This document shows, in pieces, positions 22,216 to 36,242 of a stretch of DNA of 64,000 nucleotides; the stretch's first letter is position 1; each line of letters begins with the position of its first letter. The notes under the pieces are model-generated. The model had not been told where the DNA came from and did not search any database. It saw only the letters and a program-made list of their open reading frames with translations. This DNA is from Diphasiastrum complanatum (lineage: Eukaryota > Streptophyta > Lycopodiopsida > Lycopodiales > Lycopodiaceae), in assembly GCA_029204225.1 (NCBI GenBank), contig CM055102.1, forward strand, positions 41,751,229 through 41,815,228, in the 5' to 3' direction. The position numbers were made by a program, and so were the translations under genes.

Positions 22216-25200
22216 ATGCCGCGACGGATGAAACGAGATTCCTGTTTTGATTTTTCAGTCCAAATTTAGTGTTTTTAACTTATGTTGGCAAACGTGCAGT
22301 GATTATCTGACACGTGGCTGTGAATAAATTCCATAAAAAAATGAAAAAATTCCTGAGCTTGTGGATAAACCCCTGAGACTTGGTAGAGAGAACAATTAGT
22401 CTGGAATGTGGCATGTTTCCGAACTGCGCAAATGAATGGAAAGATAGTGAAAGAAAGAAGAGAGTGCTGATGACGTTGTCTAGTAGATCGTTTCTGAAGT
22501 GTCTCCTCATGTCAGTGATCCCATGAGCAATCTGAAGGGTACACCGTCTCACATCTCTGTGCCGGGAGTCGTCATCAGAATCACTATCCTCTGGATCAAG
22601 CCGTGACCTCCTGCGGAGAAGAAGGATGTGATCTGGATCTGTGTGTCAGAATGACTAGACTAAACTGGCTGACATAAATCCTGTCACAGAAGTAGCATCT
22701 CCCTGAACATGAGTGCAACACAACATTCATGAGAGAGAGAGAGAGAGAGGGAGAGAGAGGTTTTGCATTTTGGACTGATTTACATTGGTTTCTGATTGTA
22801 GGGGTTTCTGGCAGAAGGCCTCAAAAGAACAAGTGCTGGCCTTGGCAGCGTAAATATATTCTGTTTCCTTGATAAAGCTAGCTTTCTCGTTCCTATAAAG
22901 AGCTTCAAATTGTGTTTTGGAGCTGCTTATTTCATTCTATTCATTACATGCAAAGCAATACATATATTTAGACTATTGGGAATTTTACAGAGTGCAGCCA
23001 ATACATCAATACATCATTGCTTATACATAATACTATTGCATTTTTTTAGGTTCATGATTTGCGTAGTACATCATTCCATCTTTGAAGTTTGAACCATGGG
23101 GCCATTCCAGAGGGGCTTCTGATAGTTTACGAATCCATTTCACTTTTAATCTTGAGCAAGATTAATAGGCTTCTTATTACCTTTGAAGTTTTGTAGAAAA
23201 GAATTGTAACTTTGAACGCGCGGCATATGCTTACTGTTAGTGTGAGTATGGGTTTGACTCTTGAACAGATGCTTTGTGGGTGCCTTTCCCTGTCAGGTAA
23301 GTTCATATCAAGAATGATGTTTAGTTGCCTTTATCTGGGGAAGCTATCCAAAGTTTTGTTAATTTTTCAAATCATGCACTTCATCAGATAGAGTCTTTCA
23401 TCCATGCTGTACTTAGAGACCGAATTTCTAGTCAAATTTGATTGGATAATGCTCTTACATTGGAGAAATCTAATATATTATTTTTGCTAATTATGTTGAA
23501 GAAGTTCCTACTTAGAGGCTCACAAATAAGAAGTTGCATATTGACCAGCTTGGAGCATTTCTTTTTCTGATGAAACCTATTTAGCCATTTCACTTAAAAA
23601 ACCGGGGTAGTGCAAGGTAGAAAAGGATGGACATTTGAATAGTAGCCATTTTCAGAAATTTGAGTCCCTTTGTGCCGAAATTGAGAAATCATTTCACCTA
23701 TGCTTTTGGTAGGTCAATCGTGCTTCTTTTGATCAATGTATCCTGATTGAACTATACATGAGAACAGTATTCTGAAATGGAACTTCAAAACATTAAGGAC
23801 AACATGCTTCATTGGAAGTTCCAATCATTGTTTTATTATACTGTTGGTGCTAAGAGATTCTCAAAATGCAGTTATTCAGGGTTAGACCATAGCATTTTCA
23901 ACCTGTACATACAGTTGTTGCCTTTTTCTTGAGAGCTGTGTCGCAGTTCTTTACAGAGAAGGGGCAAGAATGGGGGAAAATAGCTTGAAAAAATGGAAAG
24001 CTTAAATGGGCATGCTCCATTTGTCCAAAATCTATTGCTTTCATGACATGGGAGGCGGGTTGCATCAGCTTTCATAAGCTTCAAACAATTGTATAAGCTA
24101 TTCTTGCTTATTGGCATAGGTTTACTGGCTGTGCGTTAGTTCAAAAGCAGTTTTAGGAGGTGGCAATTATCTGTTTCCTTTACCAGTGACCTTGGACATT
24201 CTATTGATCGTTGAAATTGTATCTGCTTCAAAACACAGGTGATTATTGATTCACAACCTTTGACTGTAGCAGTTCTTGCAGCTATCCTTTTCGGAGAGGC
24301 AATAGGAACTTTAGGAGCATTGGGCCTCGTAACGGGTATCATCGGACTTTTGTTACTCGAGGTGCGGCATCAAAAATAGCTACTGAAAGGATTTCTTCAA
24401 GCTTTCTCCATAAATTGTGTATGATGTACTCCTTGTAACTATCAAAACTTTTCCTTGGTTCTCTACATTGTGACTATGATAAATCTGCTCGTCACCATAA
24501 TACATATTTCTCATTAAAGTTTACTCACATGCCTGTATGGTACCAATCATTTTTATCATTGAGTTCATTCAGTGGCTTCTGTGGTATCTGTATACATATA
24601 TTATAAACTAATTGTTGCTGTATTTCGCCTTGGATTTATCAGTTGCACCTGTGTTGATCAAGGTCAAGCAATATTTCCTACTTATAGAAAGCATGGTGCA
24701 GAAGTAGTAATCTTTAATTATGTTCTTGTTGTACCTCTCTCTGTTTTCCACGTATTCATGTTCTTTTTCTGAGTATCAATATGTGCTTTGTTTGGAAGAG
24801 TGCTCATGTCGGGAATGTTGTTTAATGCAGGTACCTCCAGAGGCTCTTGAATCTCTGCTTACTCGTGAAGGTTTTGGTCACACTGTTTCTTCTATTGATG
24901 CTCACAATAATGTCAGATTTGAGGGGACATGGTCAATTTGGGAGAGTGGGGAGTGGTGGATGCTCTTGGCTGCTCAAAGTATGGCCATAGGGACAGTAAT
25001 GTTTAGGTGGGTCTGCCAGTACTCGGATCCCATCATGGCAACTGGTTGGGTATGAAAGCCTTGTCTCAAAGCCAACCTTATTTTTCCTATTTGCCACTTG
25101 TCTACATATGTGCCATGGGTTCCTTTACCAATTTCATTACATTCTAGTACTTATTTCATAACTTCTGTTCTCCCTTTATTTGTTATTGTGCTATTTGTTC

Positions 25201-28200
25201 TCCTCGTGATTAGAATCTAGTTCATACAACACAACTGAGAATCACAACATCAGGAACTAAATTGTCATTGCAGATTCATTCAACAAATCGTGCTAGGTAG
25301 TAAAAAAATTGTAGAAACTTAGCCAGCGCCTATTCTGACAAAGGTTATCATAGAAGATGCAATGTAAATATCATGTTTCTAATGAACTGGTTTATTGTTG
25401 GACCATGGTGTGCAAGGGGATTTTCTGCCTGTTAGTCTGAAAAAGTACTGTAGAAAGGTATTGACTCTTCAAGTACAATCTCATAGGCCAAGGAATCGCT
25501 GTAACTAACTGGATCTTACTAGCATTTATAACCTTACAACAAGAAAACTCACTTGAGCGACGAAGCAAGCAAGCATGAATGAACAATCTTTGTTGAAAAA
25601 ATTGCCAAGTACAAAAAAAAATACAACACCGTAGATGATAGTCTCCACAAGAGCTGGATTCTCTCGTTTGCTATTATTCCAGATGCCACGGATGAGCCAC
25701 AAGACTTCTATGACGAGGTACATACTTTCCCACAACAACCATGATGTGTATATGGGTATATGATGACTAGATAGGGTAGAGCTTCAACATAACACAATGA
25801 GGCAAAGGATCATTCAGAATCGCATTTCGGGTTTTTTTCCAAAATCGTGCAGAATTGATTTTTTTTTTTTTGAAATGGTTTAGGCAATATGGGTATCAAA
25901 TGAAAGCTCTGATTGAGAGCATTATGACTGTGTAGTTTGCGGACTGTTTCGGGTGCAGGATGGTCCAATTTAGGTGTATCAACTCCCGGGCTTTCTGATT
26001 CTCCCTCTCTCTAAAACCACAAAGAACAATATTGAATCACGACAATGTTGTGAATAGGATCATCATAATATATATTATCGGGCCACATGGCACCAAATTG
26101 GGGTACAATGATGTTCCATGAACGTAATGAAAACTATACAACTAAGACTCGTCAGAGTCATGGTAGGATAAATCATCCGAATCTGTGCCTGACTGTAGAT
26201 CCCAAGCGTCCGCAGATGCCTCTACCTCTACCTCTACCTCTGCCTCTGCCTCTCTCCCCTCCTTTGGCCCCCATCTGGCTACCCCCAGCCCTGTGTCTAC
26301 TCCGTCGTGTCTGTGTGTCAGGTGGTTGTGACCCTACGCCCTGGGATGGCCCTACTCACTGTGATGATGCCTGGCCGACGGTTGCCTATGATGCTCCACT
26401 CCTGTCTACAAAAAGAGTACTCAACCCCCCCCCCCCCCCCCCCTCCCAAAACCTCTAGGTCTCCCTCTAGGCCTACGTGTAGGAATGGCTGGCTCCTCCT
26501 CTGTCTCCACATCAGGGTCCACTAGTAGGTCAACCAGGTCATCCCCCTGTGCCTCCGCCCCCATCTCCTCGTCCTCCTCTGTATCCCCCTCAACCCACTC
26601 CTCCTCCTCCTCCACATAGTCTGCCTTGAGCATCTCTCCACCCTCTGAGCCCTCATCATCTCCCTCCTCGGCCCTCTCCCTCTGCCTCTCTGTCCTCCTC
26701 TGTCGCCGTAAAGCCCGTGCGTCAGCTTGTGCCTGTCTGTAGAACTCTCTATGGATCTCATCATCCATCTCCTCCTGTGTGGGTGGTGCCCGAGGAGCAG
26801 TAGCAACCGAATCCACCAAGCAAGTGTTAGGGTTCACCTGCAACCAAAAACAATACATTCTTGTCAGGCAGGTATTGTGCAACTCATTGCATATTTCAAA
26901 AGCAATTCAATTCATCAAAGCATATCAAGAAAAAAGGGGTGATGATGTGACTCACCTCGAGCATCTGACCCTCTCCTCGCGTGCACCTCAACATACGGCC
27001 ATTGGTGTTCACAAACACCAACCGCCTACACTGCTCGGTGGATAACCTGTTCCTCTTTTGCGTGTGATACAAGACCCAGGTGCTCCAATTCCGCTCGCAA
27101 GCTCCTGCTGAAAAGTCCTGTGCAAGGACTCTCTCAGCCAATCGCTGCAGGTCACTTGTGCTGCGCCCGTGGATGCACCACCATGTAATGGGCCTCAGCT
27201 GATCCTCCCTCCGCCGACTCTGCTCTCCATTGAAAGGAAACTGGAAGCGCTCAAATGCAAGCAGCTGGCGGGCAATGTTGGCCAGAATTGGACCTGTTGG
27301 CAGAAGAAAAAACATGGCACATGTAAGTCCCCTCGAATTCACACACTACCAATGAGTACAATACTGCAGTAACATTGCTACCAACCGATTTCGCACACAT
27401 ACCTGGTCCGGGCCATATGCGCTCCGTGTACTCCACCCATCCCCGGTGCAGCTCCGGAGTAGAGCGCCACAAGGGGTGTAGCATGTGGGCTACTGCGTGG
27501 ATGGGTCGGTGGAAGTAGTCCCATTTGGACTCTCATATATGCAAGATCTCGTGCCTCCTACAACAGACAATTTACAATAATCAGTGCACCGTAGCATAAA
27601 AGAAATGCATCAAACTTGAGTGAGAAACAACAAGCTAGACACTGAAGAGTCATACCTGTGCTCGTCCAAGGATGACGTCAGAATGCCCTCTCCGATGTGG
27701 TCCATGAACTCATAAATGAGACCGAGAGTGCACCCCTCATGGTCTACCAGGGGCAGCACTCTGAAAATGGGTAGAAGGATCCCAATAATCTCCTCAGTGC
27801 TGCAAATTGGGGTGGTTTAGGGCATGAAAAAACACAATTCTAGACACCAAAGTTTAGTGGAAGCTTGGATCTAATAAGCCCACAAGTTGCCTCGAGGCTT
27901 AAAAGACCACATGCAACTAACATGCATTGACATGCAAGAGCGTTTAAGCAACATGCAAGCTCATGCAACAACATGCAAGAGCATGCACTGACCATGCAAG
28001 GTCTAGGAGTTCCTGTAGGACTTCATGCAAGAACATGCAAGCATAAAATCACTTCGAAGCTTGATGAAACAAGATTTCGAGCAATCGGCTGTTTGGAGAC
28101 ATCTGATCCAGATTTGTATGTGGCTGTGGCAACAAACTAAAAAATTCAACAAGATCATCAAAATGCATTAAAAAACACTTTAGAAAGTGTATGGATAGAT

Positions 28201-31200
28201 GTGCAATGATCTACACAATTTGGATCTCCAAATGATTAAGAATTATGATCCTAGAGAATGGCAGATTTGATCTATAATTCAGGACAGCAAGAAGAACACT
28301 TTAAAGTATAGAAAGAATTAAATGCAATGAACATAAATGGAAGAGACAATACCATCGAAACATCAAGAACAAGAATGTAGGGAAGGGGGGGGCTCTCCAC
28401 CTTCTCCAATCGATTTCTCCACCACAAATGATCTCCTTTGGATCCTTGATGGAGGAGTGGAGAGCCCCTTTCATAATTTTTGTTGAGAATCAAGGTTACA
28501 TTGCATGGTAGTAGGTGGATGAGTCAAGTAGAGTTCCTCTAGGTGTTTGCATGCATTCTCTCCATGCATGAGTCCCAAGGACCCACGAATTTCACTTAGA
28601 GAGAGATTAAAAATGTTAGGACCCAAGTAGACTCTTGCATGTCAAGAGTTTGGACCCAACTTAAAATAATTAACTTAGGACCTTAGGAACCTAAGTAATT
28701 AAATTAATTTTTTAACTACCTTGAGGTTGCCAACATCTTGCAAGAAGGGTCTCCAACTTAAAATATACCTTGACTCTCGATTTTTATGTTTTCTATTTTT
28801 TATTTCTTTTACATGGTGAACAAAATAACTAGGGGAATTTTTGTAAATGCTTACAAATGATAACACTCAGGAGCTGTCCAGAACTCATCACCAAACACAG
28901 TGGACTGGAAAAATGCCGCATGTGGGAGGTCTATAAAGTCCTTGAAGGCCTTGTTGGAAACCATCCTCTGCAATGCGTCCTTCACCACCACCAATCTCTC
29001 TAGCACCAAGAAGTAAAATGCAAAGCGTGTGGGTGCAAGCTTCTTCAGGTTTAGAGTCGAGAAGGTGCGGCATAGGGCCAACACATGTCTCTTTCTGGTG
29101 ACAAAAGTGAGCAAACGCATGGCCGTAGAAGTGATCTGCAACACAGACATCTAGTAAAGAGTTTAGACAATGAGCAAGTCTATGCAATGTGCAACACACA
29201 GTGTCCACACAATGCTGGGGTGCTCCCTCATCATAATCTCACCCATCTGCTTGTAGTTCGAGGCGTTGTCGGTGACAACCTGAACCACGTCCTCCACCCC
29301 GATGTCAGCAATAATATCTCTAACATGCTCCCATATAAAGTAGGCCGTGATGGCTCCACCACCTCGAGTGGCATCCACGCCACGTAGGAATACTGTGCCA
29401 AGCGGGCAAGAAACCAAGATATTGATGCGGATCGCCGACGAACGTCGGTCCATCCATCACTCAATATTGTGCATCCATACCTGCCACAAAACACCCATTA
29501 GCCACATGCAAAAATTGCGCCACCAGTAAACCCTAAACACATGCAAAGAGATAATAAAGACAAGGTACTTACTCCTGCCAAGCTGAGCGAATGGAACTTA
29601 GCTCTCACGTGATGGTCTCCTCCTCCTGACGAAGCAACCTGCCTCGCAGCGCCTCTCATGTGGGAGGTGTCCAGGTAGCATCCATGGCTGCCATTTGTGC
29701 GCAGAACTCCCTACACTTACCAAATATCGAAAACTGGTCGTTTCGCTCTCCACGAAGCTCAGATCCCCCCGGCACCATGCACACCACCTCCGTATTGCTG
29801 AGTAGATGCCTGCCGACTATTCACTTGCGAAGATCGGATGCCTATAGCTCATAAAAAAAAAATTTGTCGCCTCCACGGCTGGCGCGAATCTGTCCGCGAA
29901 GAGGCCGCCCTTTCATGCATAAATCTGATTTTTTTTTATCAATTCTTTCAACGATTCTTTGCAGCGAATCGCGATTCGCAAATCGCGAATCTAGCGAATC
30001 GCGATTCGCAAATCGCGAATCTAGCGAATCACGATTCGCTGCATCTATGGTCTAGATTTTAGAGGTACACATTCCTCGTTTTGTTCTTGCAGCCTTGACA
30101 AGGGTTTGTGCTTCTATAGGGGAACTTGTACATGCCATTTTTCTAGCACTTCACTTCTATAATAGTCTATCACGACGAGGCAGAGCAGTTCTATGTGGCT
30201 TTTGATTTCACATACGATCTAAGGTATGCGGATCCTTTTGCATTTTTGAGTCTACTTTAACAATGTTTTAGTATGCATGGTTGGCATGGATGTGTTGGGA
30301 ACAAGGTTAACAGAGATTGTAGTCATGGGTCACATTCCTTGAGTTCGTTGTTGCTGCTATGTGGCATTCTTGGTCTCGACTACTCAGGGATGCACTTGAG
30401 ATAGCTCTTGTAGCTACAAAACTAGATGACTCACATTGCGATACATTATCTATAGAGGCTCTAGATTGGTTGCAATGATGATATCAATGCAGTAGAGGTT
30501 CAATATTTATTTATGTACTTCCTCGTAACATATTTCCTGCAGTCCTAGCAGTGGTACACGTTCCTCCTTTTGTTCTTGCAGCCTTGACAAGGTTTGTGCT
30601 TCTACAGGGGAACTTGTACATGGCAGTTTTCTAGCACTTCACTTCTATAATAGTCTATCACTTCGAGGCAGAGCAGTTTTATGTGGCTTTTGATTTCACA
30701 TATGATCTAAGGTATATGGATCCTTTTGCATTTTGAGTCTACTTTAACAATGTTTTAGCATGCATGGTTGGCATGGATGTGTTGGGTACAAGGTTAGCAG
30801 AGATCGTAGTCATGGGTCACATTCCTTGAGTTTGTTGTTGCTGCTATGTGGCATTCTTGGTCTCGACTACTCTGGGATGCACTTGAGATAGTCTCTATAG
30901 ATGGTCATCAGTACTTTCGGTTTTTACAAATTGCTTGGGACATTTATATGTTTCTTCCTCCGTTCTTACCTACTACTGCTTAACATTCTTGATTGATATG
31001 CCTGGCTTGGAATCACTGTGGTTATTGTTTACTTTTTTTTCTTGTCATGCTATTGGACCATACATGTCATAGTACAACCACGTGTGTCAGATGCTCCTAT
31101 TATGGCATGCTCTAGCTATGATACTTTCTTTGATGCTGCTCTTTGGCCTTTTGGAGTCCACCTTTATACGATGGCGCTATAGCTATCATTGTTTTTGTCA

Positions 31201-34200
31201 TGGTACATGACAATGTTCTACCCATTTTGCAGTAGTTTCTTATGTGGGATGTCAGTTTTAGTTAGGTTTATCTTTGGACTCACCATTTGGCCTCTGGATC
31301 CTTTTGTCATGACAGTTATACATGCATGGGTGACATATTTCTTTCAGCTATGGCTTTTTCTGCAACTAGAGTTTTTGGTACCTGTCAAGTTCCCTTGGGT
31401 TTTATTTTCTTAGTCATTTGTTGTAGTTACTCTTGGGCGTTTATCCCCTTGCATACCTTGGGGGTTCTATTTGGTTGGTGGTTCGTTGTGTGTCCTATGC
31501 TTTATTATATATTTTCTAGATGCCAAGCTTCGTCTCTCAGATTGGTTGTGAGTATGTTTGGATGCATAGTGAGTTCGAGTCCATATAGTATGATGTTATT
31601 ACTTCTCATACTTTTATAGCTCCTACCATGGTACATCCTTCCTTCCGGGACAATTTATCTGTTAGTAGTATTACAACAACTACGTCTTAATTAGAAGACT
31701 TCCAATCAAAGCAGCCATGTTTTGTCAATATGATCTTCTCTATAGTTCTATTGATGGGGTTGTGGAGTAGATTATCCCAGCTATTACATTTTTTGCATTT
31801 TCCTCATTATTTCCCGTTTGTACTACATGGCTAGTTCTGGATGTATTTTGGCCACTTCTTGGTGATGACAATATCTGTTCACGCTTTGCAAGCACTTTGG
31901 GATCTTGTACTCCGCTATATCCATTTGCTCCTATTACTCCTATGTGTGGCATTCTTGGTCAATATTACTTGTGGGACGTAGTTGTCCTAGTCCCTAATAT
32001 GGCTGTTTCATATGAATGGTCCCTTTGCATAGCTTAAGATGTTGGTGATGTTTTACAACATTTCAGTTAGAGTTCCATGCTGGCTTTGCACAATAGATGC
32101 CTGATGCTCTTTCTATATTCACTGATGTGTATTTTGATGCTGGGTCTCTTATATTTAAAGAGCACTGTGGGTTTGAGAAGCTGGAATGGTGTCCACTATT
32201 ATGTGCCAGAGTTGTGGCAACATACTTTATTATATGTTGTGCTTCTTGATGCCTTTATATGGCAATATTGCTCCTTGATCCATCAGAAAGAAGCATGGTG
32301 GTAACTTTTACATTTCTCTGGTACAAGTTGGCTTGGTGTACATGTGGTCCTCATAAAGGTACCAACCATTCATTTTTAAATCCTACTGTTGTTATCTGTC
32401 ATTCTTGTCTTGTCTGTTTGATTTGGGTTGTAGTTGTTCCCATTCATGTGGATGATGACTGACCCTCTTGGTCCTCACTCCTCACAGAGTGCTTGGGGCC
32501 TCGATGTTCAAACTGAAGTCTTTATGTCGCACTTTTGGTTCATTTAGCTGGTGTGGTACGTAATAGCTTCCTTATCAAATGCAATGTCTATGAGGATATG
32601 GGAGTGCTTCGCTTTGGCATTCTTGGTCTATTCATATAGTCTGAGAATGATTACGTCATAATTTTAGCAACGATTTAATTTTGTGGTTGTCAGTTTAGCT
32701 TTGATACTTTCAAACAACTACAGACTTTGCAGATGCATTCTGCAGACAAATCTTTGGCATATACATTTTTGCAGTTTTACAGTTTGTAACATTTCTAGTA
32801 GTTAGATTTTATATAGCCCACATTGAGGACCAAGAAATTTATTTTTAGCTGCTTGATCATTTATATGTTGTTTAGGGCAATGTTTTTGTTAATATGGGAG
32901 AGTACATGACACTAATGCATTACCAGGCTTGGCTTTAATTGGGTAGTGGGCCCTAAGTCTAGATAAGGATGGGAAAACTTAGCCTAATCTGGTAGCTTTA
33001 TGGGTGGTTCCATTGGGGTACTCCAATATAGTTTAATAGGAGGTAGGAGGTTGTCTCCTCACATCCAGCCACTTTCTAAATAACCAGTTTCACATTGTAA
33101 GGACCCATTTAATGATTTCAAAGTACCCCATGGCACAGGTGCCGTGGGGTCCAGGTGCTGTAGCAGGTGCCGTACCACGGCACACGTGCCGTGGTATGGC
33201 ACCTGTTTTTTTTTTTTTTTTTTTCTGTTTTTTTGCTTAAAAAATGACGTAAAAAAAATTAAAAAAAAAAAACAGGTGCCATGGGTACCGTGGAACTTCC
33301 ACGGCACCCGTGCCATACCAGGTGCCCTACCATGGCACCTGGAACTTTGAATGATTTAAGGCACTTTAGGCCTATTCCTCTAAATAGTAATATCATGGCA
33401 CTCAGGCCCATGACTAGCATCATAGGCCTTATTCCAGCGTTTACTAACAACATGACCTAGCTTACGACAATAAGTGCATTTCATCTTTAAGTCCTTAGCT
33501 TTACCTTGATCATCTTCATATGCTGATTTACCTTTGAATTTTTGCTTACTCTTATCTATAATAAACAAAGTAGCATCGTTCGAAGCAATATCCTTCTTTT
33601 TACCTCTTCGTAATTCCTCCTGGATGAGCAATGAGGAAACACCTGTGACACTCAAGCTTGAAACAAGAATAGAAACAATGGAAGTATAATAACTGTAGGA
33701 AGGTGGTAACTTCCAAGGATAGTCATGACGGCTTCATTGGCATCTGTTTTGCTAACTGATCAAGAAGAGCTTGGATGCTGCCTCACTTATCCTTTGCTGC
33801 TCGGATCTCTCTTCCTTTTTAGAGCTTTTTCACATGTCTGAATTTTGAATGCATTCTCTTCACATTTAGAAATAGCAAGCAAGAAAGTGTCTGTTGCTTT
33901 TATTCTGCATTAGGAATAGAAACAAAGAGAATAACTCTCTTTTCATTCTGCATTTATTTTCTGAACAAAAGACACTTTCTGTCCATTTACAAATGGAAAA
34001 CCTACTGCATGCCAAGATCGTTTGCCGGGTTAATCATTCCCTGCTCTGATACCATGTTCAAAATCAGAGCATGCAGAAAATTCATTGCACAAGAGAGGAA
34101 GATAGAGAGAGAACCATTCTTGCTTGTATTAGAAAGCTTCACAATACAATGAGAGAAGAGAGTGAACGTGAGAGAGAATTGAATTGAATTGAATTTTGTT

Positions 34201-36166
34201 ATTGTCTATAAAATACCCTTGGGTATATGAGACAAATAAAAAGTACATCAGTAAGGAGCATTGTCCATAAAAAGCGGACTTATTCTAACTGCTACAAACA
34301 GAAATAAATCAGAAGAAAAAGAAAAACCAATGCTTAACCTCCAGCTATGGTGAGGGTAAAAAAAGCAGTAGCTTAACCACCAGCTACGCGGAGGAGAAAA
34401 CTGACTAACTGAGAGAGAAAAACTGCGTGATATGGCAGGAGGCACAAGGTGGCCTCTGCTGGCGAGTTCGAGAAGGTTGAAGGGAGCGCTGGAGCTTCGG
34501 TTGTCGAGCTGGGATGTCAATCTCATCATCTGATAAATCATCTCTACCTCTTTTTGGAAAGAAACGTGTAATATGCGGCTGGCTGTGGTCAACACCAACC
34601 GAAGGAAGTCTCGTAGTAGCAAGCCTAGACATCTCGTATCAGGATAAGCAAAGAAGGAACCAGGTGTGAGTGGAATGTCTCGATATAGGCAATGGTATCT
34701 GCCTCTGATCTCATAGTAAGCTGGACATCTGAAAATAAAGTGGGACTCATCCTCAACCTCCTGTAATGAACAACACTGACAGATCCGTAAGGGACGTGGC
34801 GTGTCTGTGTATGCCTGTCTCAATACCGAGCTGATGAGAAGAAACCCGAAGCTGACCAATGCGGTATTGTAGGCCAAATGACAACACATGAGAGAGATAA
34901 TCTGGTCTAAAGGGAAGCCCTGATGCATCAAGCCGAAGAAAATGAGCGTGATAGAACTGGAGCTTAACCCGTGATGGATGAGACCAAGAGTAAAGGCCTG
35001 AAGAAGAGAACACCCAGATAAGTGTAAGACATCACTATCTCTAGTGGCTGTCCATCATAATAGAACACAGTGTCTCTCATATGCTGTCTATTGGTGTTAA
35101 ACACCATAACCTTCGTCTTACCAATGTTCACCATCAACCCCCATATCTGACAGAAGGTATACAGGGCATCCAGATGTCACTGAAGTCCAGTAGCCAAACT
35201 AGATAATAGAGCCACGTCATCTGCATAGAGAAGAATATGGATAATAATATCTGCTAGAGGACAGCCGTCTCCACCTTCTTCCCGAATGATCCGCTCAAGG
35301 TCGTCAATGTATAGGGCAAAAAGGGTGGGTGATAGAGGACATCCCTGTTTTACTCCGACCGTACTATGAATATATGAGGACCATCCCTCACCATCACGAA
35401 AACGTGCCAAAACTCTCTCATATAATGTAGTGATAGCAGCAATAACCTCCTGTGAAAAGCCAAGAGAAACCAAGCGCTGAAGCAACAAATGTCTCGGAAC
35501 TGAATCAAATGCTTTGTGGAAGTCTACAAAGCAACAATATACTCGTTGTTTCCTGGATTTCGCCTCCTCTACATACATCTCAGGATGAAAACCTGGTCAG
35601 CCGTGGAGTGGCCATCTCTAAAACCTGCCTGTCCCATAGCATACAATCCCTCTGTCTCAGCCTGGGAGCTGATGATAGACTGCACAACTGAGCCATAAAG
35701 CTTAGCCATCGTGTGGTTGATCATAATAGTGCGATAATTGTCTACATTCAACGGATCACCGGCCTTAAGTATAGGGTGTAAAAGGTTAGTGCACCAAGAA
35801 GTGGGAAGACCAAAAATAACAGATTGGTTAAAAATGTGGGAGATGTATGGAGCAATAATATGAGCGATAGGTTTGAGGAAGTCCATACTTAGTGAGTCAA
35901 CATTAGTGGCTTTATGGGTCTGACCAGTTTTGATGGCATTTTCAATCATGGATGGAGTGAAAAGAGTGAACTCAGATGGCCTTGGTGACAGAGAGATAGA
36001 ATGAGAATCAACTGTATAAGTTTTGCAACATAGTCAATCCAGGATTCGATGGCAATAGGAGCTGGCTTACATGGGTTTTTGGAGAACATCCTCCAGAATA
36101 AGGTGGAAGAAGAGGAGTCAAAGGCATCAATGAGTTTCTGAGCAAGGGACTGAAAGTATGTGGTCT

Positions 36167-36242
<76 letters not shown>

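Larger units (their letters stand above)
21843..24830 (+). other. Introns 1-3 of the EamA transporter
   Basis: Introns 21843-22801, 22850-24238 and 24362-24830. Intron 1 contains two (GA)n tracts (22172-22213 and 22732-22760). No transposon was recognised. Confidence 0.85.
26087..29863 (-). pseudogene. hAT-family transposase (DUF659 plus hAT dimerisation), decayed multi-exon
   Basis: Minus strand. N-terminal exon about 29860-29573 (FSIFGKCREFCAQMAAMD, TWTPPT, a stop, then EALRGRLLRQEEETIT), donor GTAAGTACC. DUF659 exon from about 29482: YGCTILSDGWTDVRRRS, frameshift near 29430, then INILVSCPLGTVFLRGVDAT, VVTDNASNYK and CVAHCIDLL, ending about 29163. Next 29150-28855 (TRKRHVLALCRTFSTLNLKK, RLVVVKDALQRMV). 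Then 27800-27660 (VLPLVDHEGCTLGLIYEFMD) and 27560-27410 (SKWDYFHRPIHAVAHMLHP). The dimerisation part is at about 27340-27020 (RPITWWCIHGRSTSDLQRLA, FSAGACERNWSTW). An acidic and RGRPRG-rich tail at 26882-26421 is interrupted by a C19 run (26425-26443). Stops and frameshifts make it non-functional. Confidence 0.88.

Noticed and set aside
25526-25738. Hydrophobic minus ORF resembling a membrane protein
   Set aside because: Hydrophobicity follows from T-rich DNA; no recognised motif and no splice context.
26087-26458. Plus-strand ORF rich in Pro-Leu repeats
   Set aside because: It is the antisense of the low-complexity, RGRPRG-rich hAT tail.
25815-30041. CAG-AATCG ends as terminal inverted repeats of the hAT element
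   Set aside because: Similarity needs a gap and the flanking 8-mers GGATCATT and CATCTATG do not match; kept only as a weak possibility.
31189-32462. Hydrophobic plus ORFs in intron 4
   Set aside because: Short, overlapping in different frames and T-rich; no domain pattern.
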